Shown one piece after another: positions 15,686-23,032 of a stretch of 51,354 nt of DNA (position 1 is its first letter; each line of letters begins with the position of its first letter). The notes beneath the pieces are model-generated. The model worked only from the letters and a program-made list of their open reading frames with translations, searched no databases and was not told the origin of the DNA. Both the position numbers and the translations under genes were made by a program. Origin of the DNA: Streptomyces yangpuensis (GTDB lineage Bacteria; Actinomycetota; Actinomycetes; Streptomycetales; Streptomycetaceae); NCBI RefSeq assembly GCF_001005295.1, contig NZ_LBMK01000002.1:2132726-2184079 (forward strand), read 5' to 3'.

Positions 15686-16867
15686 ATGACGCACCACACC
15701 TTCGCCGACCTGGTCGGCGACGAGAAGGAATTCTTCGCCGAGTACTTCAACAGGAAGCCGCTGCTGCGCAAGGGCGCGCTGAAAGCCCCCCAGGACATCC
15801 TCTCGCTGCGCCGGCTCGACGAGCTGGTCCAGCTCGAGATCATCCGACCGCCCTACCTGCGGGCCAACCTCAAGGGCGCCGGCGTCCCCGACCAGGGGTT
15901 CACCCGGACCATCACCGTCCAGGGCACCGACCTCACCGACGCCATCGTCCCGGAGAAGGTCTACGAGCTGTTCCGGGCCGGCGCCACCATCGTGTGGAGC
16001 TCCCTGAACCACCTCGACACCTCCCTGCGCGACTTCACCCGCGTCATCAGCGACCGGTTCGGCGCCAAGACCGACTGCGTGGCCTTTCTGACCCCGGCCG
16101 GCAAGCAGGGCTTCTCCCCGCACCACGACCCGGTCGACCTGTTCATCGTGCAGACCGAGGGCACCAAGCGGTGGCGGCTGTGGAACCCGGCCGAGGTACG
16201 CCGCGGTGAGGCGGCCTCCTACACCGCCGAGCAGCTGGGCGAGCCGGTCATCGACGTCCTGCTGGAGCCCGGCGACGTTCTCTACCTGCCGTACGACACC
16301 CCGCACGCGGCCGCCGCCGAGGAACTGGCCTCGGTCCACCTCTCCATCATGATCCGCCCGCGGATGTGGAAGGACCTGCTCAAGCAGACCTTCGAGGAGC
16401 TGGTCCGGGACCCGGAGTTCAACGAGTTCCCGTTCATCGGCGCGGACCGTACGGCCGGCACCGAGACGCTGTTCACCGAGAAGCTGCGAGCCGTTGCCGG
16501 GCGTCTGGCCACCCTCGCCCCCGGACCGGAGCTGGACCGGCTGGCCGAGCTCGGCCGCCGGATGCCCGGCAACTCCGCCGGGAACACCTTCCGGACCACC
16601 GCCCGCCTCGACGCCCTGGAACCGGACACGCCGATGCGCCGCACCGCCGCCACCGTCGAATTCGACACTCCCGACCACGGACGGGTCCAGCTCACCGTCA
16701 ACGGGCACCGGATCGCCGTGCCCGAGCCGGTGGCCGTCAGCCTGGCGGGCCTCGCGGTGGGCGAACAGATGTCCGCCGCCAGCGTGTTCCCCGGGGTCCC
16801 CGCCGAGCGGGCCACCCGCACCGCCCAAGGCCTGGCCAGGATCGGCCTGTTGGAGGTAGCAGCCTGA
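15686..16867 (+). CDS. JmjC/cupin_4 Fe(II)/2-oxoglutarate oxygenase 1
   Basis: 393 aa. It resembles bacterial ribosomal oxygenases (YcfD type): an N-terminal segment FADLVGDEKEFFAEYF, a double-stranded beta-helix core with iron ligands His146 and Asp148 (SPHHDPVDLF) and His207 (DTPHAAA), and a C-terminal region resembling a winged helix (PEPVAVSLAGLAVGEQ...GLARIGLLEV). Family members hydroxylate side chains of His, Arg, Asn or other residues in proteins. A close paralogue lies 0.95 kb downstream of its end, on the other side of the precursor gene. The likely substrate is the precursor peptide. It starts 48 nt after the carbamoyltransferase gene. Confidence 0.9.
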   Translation: MTHHTFADLVGDEKEFFAEYFNRKPLLRKGALKAPQDILSLRRLDELVQLEIIRPPYLRANLKGAGVPDQGFTRTITVQGTDLTDAIVPEKVYELFRAGATIVWSSLNHLDTSLRDFTRVISDRFGAKTDCVAFLTPAGKQGFSPHHDPVDLFIVQTEGTKRWRLWNPAEVRRGEAASYTAEQLGEPVIDVLLEPGDVLYLPYDTPHAAAAEELASVHLSIMIRPRMWKDLLKQTFEELVRDPEFNEFPFIGADRTAGTETLFTEKLRAVAGRLATLAPGPELDRLAELGRRMPGNSAGNTFRTTARLDALEPDTPMRRTAATVEFDTPDHGRVQLTVNGHRIAVPEPVAVSLAGLAVGEQMSAASVFPGVPAERATRTAQGLARIGLLEVAA

Positions 16868-16901
16868 ACCGGGCCCGCCATCCGGATGAGAGGATCCGGC
16901 T

Positions 16902-17408
16902 GTGACCATCGAACGACCTTCTCCGCCCACCGTCGCCGACGAGCGCGAGATGCTCCGCGCCCACCTGGAATTCCACCGGCAGACCCTTGAACTGAAGTGT
17001 GCCGGCCTGTCCGACGACCAGCTCCGCACACGCTCCATGCCACCCTCCACCCTCACCCTGCTGGGCCTGGTCCGGCATATGGCCGAAGTGGAACGCTCAT
17101 GGTTCCGCCGGGTGGTCGACGGGCAGGACATCCCGCTGGTGTGGTCCGAAGACTTCAACTTCCAGACGGCCTACGAGGCCGACGACGCGAACGTGCCCGC
17201 GGCATTCGCCGCCTGGCGGGCCGAGGTCGAGCACGCCCGGCGCATCGAGACGGAGGCCGGCTCCCTGGAGCTCGTGGTCCACGAGCGTCGTCGCGGCCTC
17301 GACGTCTCGCTCCGCTGGGTGATGCTCCACATGATCCACGAATACGCCCGGCACAACGGGCACGCTGATTTCCTCCGCGAGGGAATCGACGGCACCACCG
17401 GGGTCTGA
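16902..17408 (+). CDS. DinB-fold (DUF664) protein
   Basis: 168 aa four-helix protein. Histidines expected to bind metal are His59 (LVRHMAEVERSWF) and the MIHEYARHNGHAD block (His146, His151, His154), as in DinB/DUF664 and mycothiol-dependent enzymes. Such proteins are thiol-transferase-like or detoxification enzymes, often with unknown substrate. Start GTG 16902, 34 nt after JmjC 1. It is the last gene of the first operon, since a strong terminator follows. Its role in the cluster is not evident. Confidence 0.8.
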   Translation: MTIERPSPPTVADEREMLRAHLEFHRQTLELKCAGLSDDQLRTRSMPPSTLTLLGLVRHMAEVERSWFRRVVDGQDIPLVWSEDFNFQTAYEADDANVPAAFAAWRAEVEHARRIETEAGSLELVVHERRRGLDVSLRWVMLHMIHEYARHNGHADFLREGIDGTTGV

Positions 17409-17434
17409 ACTCTCGTTACCTGCAAAACCCTTTC

Positions 17435-17476
17435 AAGCCGTGCCTCACTGCCCTTCCCGGCAGCGAGGCACGGCTT
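17435..17476 (+). terminator. Terminator of the first cluster operon
   Basis: AAGCCGTGCCTC (17435-17446) and GAGGCACGGCTT (17465-17476) are perfectly complementary, giving a 12-bp stem 27 bp after the DinB stop. It separates the first operon from the precursor operon. Confidence 0.8.
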
Positions 17477-17511
17477 CTCTGCTTTTCCGCTCCACTTCCT
17501 TCCGTGATTCC

Positions 17512-17550
17512 GTTCAAGTGCGCACGCGGCATCGGTTGAACAGGTTGAAC
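17512..17550. promoter_or_regulatory. StrR-type site upstream of the precursor gene
   Basis: GTTCAAGTG (17512-17520) faces CGGTTGAAC (17533-17541) across 12 bp, followed at once by a further AGGTTGAAC (17542-17550). The right arm CGGTTGAAC is identical to that of the site at 11555-11583. It ends 14 bp before the proposed -35 box, the usual position for an activator. Confidence 0.6.
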
Positions 17551-17564
17551 ACCACCGGCATTCG

Positions 17565-17594
17565 TTGACCGCAATCCCGTCCGCGGGGCAACAT
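17565..17594 (+). promoter_or_regulatory. Candidate promoter of the precursor operon
   Basis: TTGACC (17565-17570), 18 bp, CAACAT (17589-17594). The predicted 5' UTR of about 45 nt holds a GCCGGG-AACAA-CCCGGC hairpin (17604-17620) and an A7 tract before the ribosome site. Confidence 0.45.
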
Positions 17595-17644
17595 TTCATC
17601 AACGCCGGGAACAACCCGGCCACAAAAAAAGGGAGTTGATTGTC

Positions 17645-17728
17645 ATGGAGAACACCTACGACGACATCGAGTTCATCGAGACCTCCGCCGAGCTGCTGGC
17701 CACCGCGTACCACGTGAACATCCAGTAA
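17645..17728 (+). CDS. Candidate RiPP precursor peptide, 27 aa
   Basis: ATG 17645 is preceded by AAGGGAG with good spacing, and all 27 sense codons end in G or C, strong evidence of translation. The peptide has an acidic, leader-like first part (MENTYDDIEFIETSAE) and ends LLATAYHVNIQ. It has no Cys, Lys, Arg, Pro or Trp, so lanthionine and Cys-azole chemistry are excluded. Tyr22, His23 and Asn25 near the C-terminus are the sort of residues JmjC enzymes hydroxylate. It stands alone behind a StrR-type site and is followed by a hairpin and an oxygenase gene. It matches no precursor family I know. That it is modified is inference from context. Confidence 0.7.
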   Translation: MENTYDDIEFIETSAELLATAYHVNIQ

Positions 17729-17744
17729 CAGCCGGTCGCGGCAT

Positions 17745-17768
17745 AAGGGGCGGCTCCGGCCGCCCCTT
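17745..17768 (+). terminator. Attenuator-like hairpin after the precursor gene
   Basis: AAGGGGCGGC-TCCG-GCCGCCCCTT, a 10-bp perfect stem with a tetraloop, 16 nt after the precursor stop and 50 nt before JmjC 2. It lacks a long T tract. Such hairpins let a precursor transcript exceed that of the enzyme genes by partial read-through. Confidence 0.6.
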
Positions 17769-17817
17769 TGGCCCGCACAGCCCCAGGCACACAGGGACGC
17801 GAACAGGAGACGGGATC

Positions 17818-19035
17818 GTGACGGACTGGACCTTCGAGGAACTGGTCGGAGACACCGAGGAGTTCTTCGCACGGCACTTCGGCGAGCGCCCGATGCTGCG
17901 CCGCGGGGCGCTGGACGCCGCCCGAGCCCGGGAACTGGTGTCGGTCGGCCGGCTCGACGACCTCGTCGCCATGGAGACCGTGCACCCCGCCTACATCCGC
18001 GTGGCCCGCGGAGGCCAGGGCATCCCCGGCAAGGCCTACACCAGGGTGGCCGCCGAGCACGGCGCGGCACTCACCGAGGCCGTCGTGCCCGAGCAGGTCT
18101 ACGAGCTGTTCCGCTCCGGCGGCACCGTCACCTGGAATTACCTCCACCACTTCCTGCCCTCCGCCCGCCACCTGGTTCAGGCGTTCACACAGACCTTCGC
18201 CGCCCCGGCCGAGGCGGTCGCCTTCCTCACTCCCGCCGGCCACGACGGCTACGCCCCGCACCACGACCCGGTGGACGTGTTCGTCGTGCAGACGGAGGGC
18301 ACCAAGCGCTGGCGGGTCTGGAACCCGACGGGCGAACGCCGCAGCGACCCTGCCACCTACCCCGACGGCACTCTCGGCGAGCCCGCTCTGGAAACCACCC
18401 TCCACCCCGGCGACGTGCTCTACCTGCCGCACGGCACCCCGCACGCCGCCGCTGCCGGCGACCTGGTCTCCCTGCACGTATCGGTCACCGTCACCCCGCG
18501 CCGCTGGCGGGACCTGCTGCGCGAGACGGTGGACGCGCTGACCGCCGACGAGGAGTTCGCCACCGTCCCCTACCTGGGCGGCACGGGCACGGACGACGGC
18601 CCGTCCGCCACCGCGCTCGCCGCCAAGCTCGGACTGCTCACCGAACGGCTGGCCCAGGTGGCCCCCGCCGCGGAGGCGGCACGGCTCACCACAGCGGGCC
18701 AGGAGCGGGCGGGCGCCTTCCGGCCCCGTGAGTTCGAGCGGCTGGCCTCCCTCTGCGGGCTCTCCCCGCAAGACCCGCTGCGGCGCAGCAAGATCCCGGT
18801 CGCGATCGGCCCGAGCGACGGCGGCCGAACGCAGCTGACCGTCAACGGCCACACCCTTGCCGTCCCGGATGCGGTGGCCGCCACCCTGCGTCTGCTCGAA
18901 GAGGGCGGATCGGTCCAGGCCGGGGAACTGCTCCAGGGCGCCCCCGCCCCGCGCTCCGTGCGCGCCGCCGAGTCCCTCACCCGGCTCGGCCTGCTGGAAC
19001 CGGCCCCCGCAGGGGCGGGGAGCGTGGACCGATGA
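17818..19035 (+). CDS. JmjC/cupin_4 Fe(II)/2-oxoglutarate oxygenase 2
   Basis: 405 aa, clearly paralogous to JmjC 1: FEELVGDTEEFFARHFGERP aligns with its N-terminus, and the core motif APHHDPVDVFVVQTEGTKRW is almost identical. Iron ligands are His148, Asp150 and His209 (GTPHAAA). The C-terminus again has the winged-helix-like region (RTQLTVNGHTLAVPDAV). Start GTG 17818 follows AGGAGA. It is the first enzyme gene after the precursor and overlaps the M13 gene by 4 nt. The two paralogues may modify different residues or act one after the other. Confidence 0.9.
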   Translation: MTDWTFEELVGDTEEFFARHFGERPMLRRGALDAARARELVSVGRLDDLVAMETVHPAYIRVARGGQGIPGKAYTRVAAEHGAALTEAVVPEQVYELFRSGGTVTWNYLHHFLPSARHLVQAFTQTFAAPAEAVAFLTPAGHDGYAPHHDPVDVFVVQTEGTKRWRVWNPTGERRSDPATYPDGTLGEPALETTLHPGDVLYLPHGTPHAAAAGDLVSLHVSVTVTPRRWRDLLRETVDALTADEEFATVPYLGGTGTDDGPSATALAAKLGLLTERLAQVAPAAEAARLTTAGQERAGAFRPREFERLASLCGLSPQDPLRRSKIPVAIGPSDGGRTQLTVNGHTLAVPDAVAATLRLLEEGGSVQAGELLQGAPAPRSVRAAESLTRLGLLEPAPAGAGSVDR

Positions 19036-21053
19036 CCACCGCCCCAGCCGCTGCCTGGGCCCCCGTCCGCCCGTCCGCCGCACTCCTCGATCCCGCTGCC
19101 GAGGCCCACGGCACCGAGCCCCCCCTGCTCGACCTGTCGGTCCGCCCGCAGGACGACTTCCACCAGTACGCATCGGGCCGCTGGGCCGAAGGGTTCGTCC
19201 TGCCCGAGCACCGGGCCGAGGCCACCATGCTGTCCCTCCTCGCCGAGCAGGTGCAGGAAGAGGTCGCCGCCCTGGTACGGGCCCCCGGCACCGACCCGGA
19301 CGGGCGCCGCATCACCGACCTGTACACGAGCTTCATGGACGAACCGCGGATCGAGGAACTCGGCGTCGGCGCCCTTGCCGGCGACCTGCTCGCGATCCGG
19401 ACCGCGCCCGACCGACGGGCACTCGCCCGGGTGCTGGGACGGCTTCAGGCACAGGGCGTGACCGGCGCCGCCGCCCCCGCCGTCACCGTCGACGCGCAGG
19501 AGTACGTACTCGACCTCACCCCCTCCGGCCTCGGCCTGCCTTCCGCCTCGCTGTACCGCGAGGCGCGCAGCGGGCGCCTGCGCGAGCGGTACGCCGTCCA
19601 TGTGGCGGCGATGCTCTCCCTCGCCGGGCTGCCCGACGCCGAACCGGCCGCGGCCCGCGTCCTGCGGGCGGAAACCCTGCTGTCCGGCGGGCACATCCCG
19701 CCGGACAGCACGGGTGCCGGTGCCCCTGACACCGCCCCGGTGCCCGGCACTGCCGCCGAGCTGGCCCACCGGGACCGCGGCTTCCCCTGGCCGGAGTGGC
19801 TGGAGGAGCTCGGCCCGGTCCCCGGTGCTGCCCGAGTGCGGATCCGGTCCGCCGGCTTTCTGGATGCCCTCGAACACTGGTGGGCCACCACCCCGCTGGA
19901 GTCACTGCGGCTCTGGCTGTCCTGGCGCTACGTCCACGAGATGGCCCCGTTCGGGCCACGCCGGATGTTCTGCGAGCACTTCAGCTTCTACTGGCGGGAC
20001 CTGACCGGCGTCCGCCGGCCCTGGCCGCGCCGGTTGCGGGCCACCGCCTTCGTCCAGACCGCCGCAGGCGACCTGGTCGGCGCCCGCTACCTGCGCACCC
20101 ACCTGGACCCGCACACCCTTCAAGCCGCCACCGCCCTGGTGAACCGGCTCGCCACCGCTTTCCGCGACCGGCTGGCCGGAGCCGACTGGCAGAGCCCCGC
20201 AGGCCGGGCGGCGGACCTGGCACTGCTGGCCGGCATGCGCTTCGACCTCGGCGGCCCTGCTGCCGGCCACCCGGGCCACCCCCGTCCCGGCCGGCCCGGC
20301 CCCCCGGCCGAACCCGGCCCGCTGGTCACCGACCCCGCCGACCTGATGGGCAACGTCAAGCGCGGCCGGGCCCGGCTCTTCGCCCACCAGCTGAGCCGGC
20401 TCGCCGGCCCGCCGGACCCGGCCGAATGGCGGGTCCTGCCGCAGGCCGTCACCGCCTACTACCGGCACGGACTCAACCAGGTCGTCGTCCCGGCCGGACT
20501 CCTGCGGCCCCCGGTGTTCACCGCCGGGGCCGACCCGGCCCGCGACCACGCGGTGCTCGGCGCGATCGTCTGCCACGAAATGGCGCACGCCTTCGTCCGT
20601 GCCTGGCGCACCGGCGCCGACCGCGCCGAGTTCGACCGCCGTACCGCCACGCTGGCGGCTCAGTACGACCGCTACGCGCCCGAGGGACCCGGCGGCCGCC
20701 GGGTCAGCGGGACCCGCACACTGGCCGAGAACATCGCCGACATCGCCGGTCTGACGGTGGCGCAGGCAGCGTTCGACGAGCACCTGGCCTCCTGCGGGGT
20801 GACCGGAGCCGCCCGCCACCGGGAACTGCGCCGGTTCTTCGTGCTGTGGGCGTCGATGTGGCGTGGAAAGCGCACCCCGGAGCGGATGCGTGAGCGCCTG
20901 GAGAACGACACACACGCACCACCCCGATTCCGCTGCAACGGCGTCCTCGGCCACATACCCGGCTTCTACGAAGCGTTCGGGGTCGGCGAGGGAGACCGCA
21001 TGTACATCCGGCCGGCCTACCGGTTCACGCTGATGGCGCCGAGGAGCGAGTGA
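19032..21053 (+). CDS. M13 family (neprilysin-like) metallopeptidase
   Basis: 673 aa, full length for M13. Zinc ligands His515 and His519 with Glu516 (CHEMAH), third ligand Glu566 in ENIADIAG; the NQVVVPAGLLRPPVF segment before them is typical (N-x-(I/V)-x-x-PAG-x-LQPP). The N-terminus QDDFHQYASGRWAEGF matches DDFYxYVNGxW. It lacks a signal peptide or membrane anchor, so it acts in the cytoplasm on short peptides; M13 enzymes cut before hydrophobic residues. It could remove the leader of the modified precursor. Coupled to its neighbours by a 4-nt overlap upstream and a 1-nt gap downstream. Confidence 0.9.
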   Translation: MTTAPAAAWAPVRPSAALLDPAAEAHGTEPPLLDLSVRPQDDFHQYASGRWAEGFVLPEHRAEATMLSLLAEQVQEEVAALVRAPGTDPDGRRITDLYTSFMDEPRIEELGVGALAGDLLAIRTAPDRRALARVLGRLQAQGVTGAAAPAVTVDAQEYVLDLTPSGLGLPSASLYREARSGRLRERYAVHVAAMLSLAGLPDAEPAAARVLRAETLLSGGHIPPDSTGAGAPDTAPVPGTAAELAHRDRGFPWPEWLEELGPVPGAARVRIRSAGFLDALEHWWATTPLESLRLWLSWRYVHEMAPFGPRRMFCEHFSFYWRDLTGVRRPWPRRLRATAFVQTAAGDLVGARYLRTHLDPHTLQAATALVNRLATAFRDRLAGADWQSPAGRAADLALLAGMRFDLGGPAAGHPGHPRPGRPGPPAEPGPLVTDPADLMGNVKRGRARLFAHQLSRLAGPPDPAEWRVLPQAVTAYYRHGLNQVVVPAGLLRPPVFTAGADPARDHAVLGAIVCHEMAHAFVRAWRTGADRAEFDRRTATLAAQYDRYAPEGPGGRRVSGTRTLAENIADIAGLTVAQAAFDEHLASCGVTGAARHRELRRFFVLWASMWRGKRTPERMRERLENDTHAPPRFRCNGVLGHIPGFYEAFGVGEGDRMYIRPAYRFTLMAPRSE

Positions 21054-21054
21054 G

Positions 21055-22356
21055 ATGAGCGACCAGGTACTGGAGCGGGGCGGACAGCGCACCCTGGACA
21101 TCGACCCGGACCGTCTGCTGCGGCGCGTCGCCGAGCTGGCACGCATCGGCGCCGACCCGGTGACGGGAGGCATCACACGCGAGGGCTTCAGCGCCGCGGA
21201 CCGCCAGGGGCGTGCCTACCTGATGGACCAGGCCCGGGCGGCCGGGCTGACCCCGTCGGTCGACGCCGCCGGGAACATCGTGGTCCGCGCCTGCCTGCCC
21301 AGCTCCGCCGGCGATGAGACCGGCGAACGGCAGGTGCTGATGATGGGCTCACACCTGGACACCGTGGTCAACGGCGGACGGCTGGACGGCGCATACGGGG
21401 TCCTGGCCGCCCTGGAGGTGGTGCAGACCCTCGCCGATTCCGGGCTGGACACCGTCTGCGAGCCGGTTGCGGTGGCCTTCGCCAACGAAGAGGGAGCCCT
21501 GTTCCCCCAGCCGTTCTGGGGATCCATGGCCGTCGCAGGACGGCTGGCCGCACTGCCCCAGGAACCCGCCGACCACCACAACAGGCCGCTGCGCGAAGCA
21601 CTGCGGCGTGCCGGCGGTGACCTGGACGCGCTGGGAAGCGCCTGCTGGCCGGCCGGCTCGATCGCCGCCTACCTGGAACTCCACGTGGAGCAGGGACCGG
21701 TACTGGAGCGCAGCGGCAACCGGATCGGCGTGGTGGAAGCCATCACCGGCCGGACCGTGCTCACCCTGGAGGTACGTGGCAGCGCCGGGCACTCGGGGAC
21801 CAGCCCCATGGTGGGGCGGCGCGACGCGATGGCGGCTGCGGCCCGGGTGGTACTGGCGACGGAGAACCTGGCAACGGAACGCCGACTGTGCCGGGTGGCC
21901 ACCGTGGGCCGCCTCGACCCGCACCCCAACACCCCGAACACCATCGCCGGCGCCGTCCGCCTGACGGTGGACTTGCGCGACACCGACGTGTGGCGGATGA
22001 CAGGCGCCGAACAGGTGCTGCGCCGGATGCTCCGATCGATCGAGCTGTCCACCGGCACCGAGATCGAAGTGGTGGCCGAGACCCGCTCGGACCCGGTCTC
22101 CGCAGACCTGCGGCTTCGCGCGGCGATCGAGCAGAGCGCGGACGGGCTGCATCTGTCACACGAGGTACTGCCCAGCGGGGCGGGCCACGACGCCCAAGTG
22201 GTGGCGGACCTCGCCCCGATCGGGATGATCTTCGTCCCGAGCCTCGGCGGGATCAGCCATGTACCCGAGGAGAACAGCCGGCCGGAGGACCTGGTGGCCG
22301 GAGCCCGGGTGCTGCTGCGCACCGCCCTGCGGGTGGCCGACGGGACAGTGCTGTGA
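21055..22356 (+). CDS. M20 family Zn-dependent amidohydrolase (allantoate/N-carbamoyl amino acid hydrolase type)
   Basis: 433 aa. Dinuclear metal site residues are visible: GSHLDTV (His), GGRLDGAYGV (Asp), NEEGALF (Glu pair), with a late SGAGHDAQ (His) as in AmaB/HyuC-type carbamoylases. A dimerisation domain is inserted in the middle (GRTVLTLEVRGSAGHSG). These enzymes hydrolyse C-N bonds of N-carbamoyl amino acids, ureidoglycolates or small amides. In a cluster that also has a carbamoyltransferase it could trim an amino acid from the product. It overlaps the LOG gene by 4 nt. Confidence 0.9.
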   Translation: MSDQVLERGGQRTLDIDPDRLLRRVAELARIGADPVTGGITREGFSAADRQGRAYLMDQARAAGLTPSVDAAGNIVVRACLPSSAGDETGERQVLMMGSHLDTVVNGGRLDGAYGVLAALEVVQTLADSGLDTVCEPVAVAFANEEGALFPQPFWGSMAVAGRLAALPQEPADHHNRPLREALRRAGGDLDALGSACWPAGSIAAYLELHVEQGPVLERSGNRIGVVEAITGRTVLTLEVRGSAGHSGTSPMVGRRDAMAAAARVVLATENLATERRLCRVATVGRLDPHPNTPNTIAGAVRLTVDLRDTDVWRMTGAEQVLRRMLRSIELSTGTEIEVVAETRSDPVSADLRLRAAIEQSADGLHLSHEVLPSGAGHDAQVVADLAPIGMIFVPSLGGISHVPEENSRPEDLVAGARVLLRTALRVADGTVL

Positions 22357-22997
22357 ACCGGCCGGGAGGCGGTCCGGTCGGGAGTACGGGCAATGCCGGG
22401 GAGCAAGGGCTCACGCAGACGCCAGTCACCAGGAGCAAACGGATCGCAGTGTTCTGCGGCGCCCGCCCCGGAGCGAGCGAGGACCACGTCGCGTTCGCCC
22501 GTGCCTTCGGGTACGAACTCGCCCGGCGCGGCCGGGACCTGGTCTACGGGGCCGGGGGAGCGGGCGTGATGGGGGCGGTCGCGGACGGGGTGCTGGCCGG
22601 CGGCGGCACCGTCACCGGGGTGCTCCCACGCAGCCTCTACGAACGGGAGCGCGCAGACCGGGCACGCGGCGAGACTTTCGTGGTGCGCTCGATGCACCAG
22701 CGCAAGGCGCTCATGTACCGGCTCTCCACAGGCTTCGCCGTACTGCCCGGGGGGATCGGCACCATGGACGAGCTGATGGAGGTGGCCACTTGGAACCAGC
22801 TCTCCCTGATGGAGAAACCGGTCGTGGTGGTCAACCACCGCGGTTTCTACGCTCCGATGCTCGCCATGCTCGACCACCTGGTGACCGAGGGCTTCCTGAC
22901 CGCGCAGGAGCGCGGTGTCGTACGCAGCGCCGAGACCGCCGACGAGGCCCTGGACCTGCTGGCCGCACCGGGGGCGGCCGTTCTGGCCCCGGTGTGA
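22353..22997 (+). CDS. LOG family protein (TIGR00730 / lysine decarboxylase-like fold)
   Basis: 214 aa. IAVFCGARPGASEDHVAFA, VYGAGGAGVMGAVADGVL and PGGIGTMDELMEV are the LOG signature; characterised members release the base from nucleoside 5'-monophosphates (cytokinin-activating phosphoribohydrolase). GTG 22353 overlaps the M20 stop (GTGA). About 30 residues precede the conserved fold. Its place in a peptide pathway is unusual; it may make a nucleotide-derived building block or act on a conjugate. It is the last gene of the precursor operon. Confidence 0.88.
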   Translation: MNRPGGGPVGSTGNAGEQGLTQTPVTRSKRIAVFCGARPGASEDHVAFARAFGYELARRGRDLVYGAGGAGVMGAVADGVLAGGGTVTGVLPRSLYERERADRARGETFVVRSMHQRKALMYRLSTGFAVLPGGIGTMDELMEVATWNQLSLMEKPVVVVNHRGFYAPMLAMLDHLVTEGFLTAQERGVVRSAETADEALDLLAAPGAAVLAPV

Positions 22998-23002
22998 AAA
23001 CA

Positions 23003-23026
23003 GGCCGCGGGCCGGCCCCGCGGGCC
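23003..23026. terminator. Imperfect hairpin between convergent genes
   Basis: GGCCGCGGG pairs with CCCGCGGGCC leaving one bulged G. It lies between the ends of the LOG and LuxR-type genes and may stop both transcripts. Confidence 0.4.
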
Positions 23027-23032
23027 GACCGG

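Noticed and set aside
17645..17728. Lanthipeptide, lasso or thiopeptide assignment of the cluster
   Set aside because: The precursor has no Cys, and no LanB/LanC/LanM, asparagine-synthetase-like, YcaO or radical SAM gene is present.
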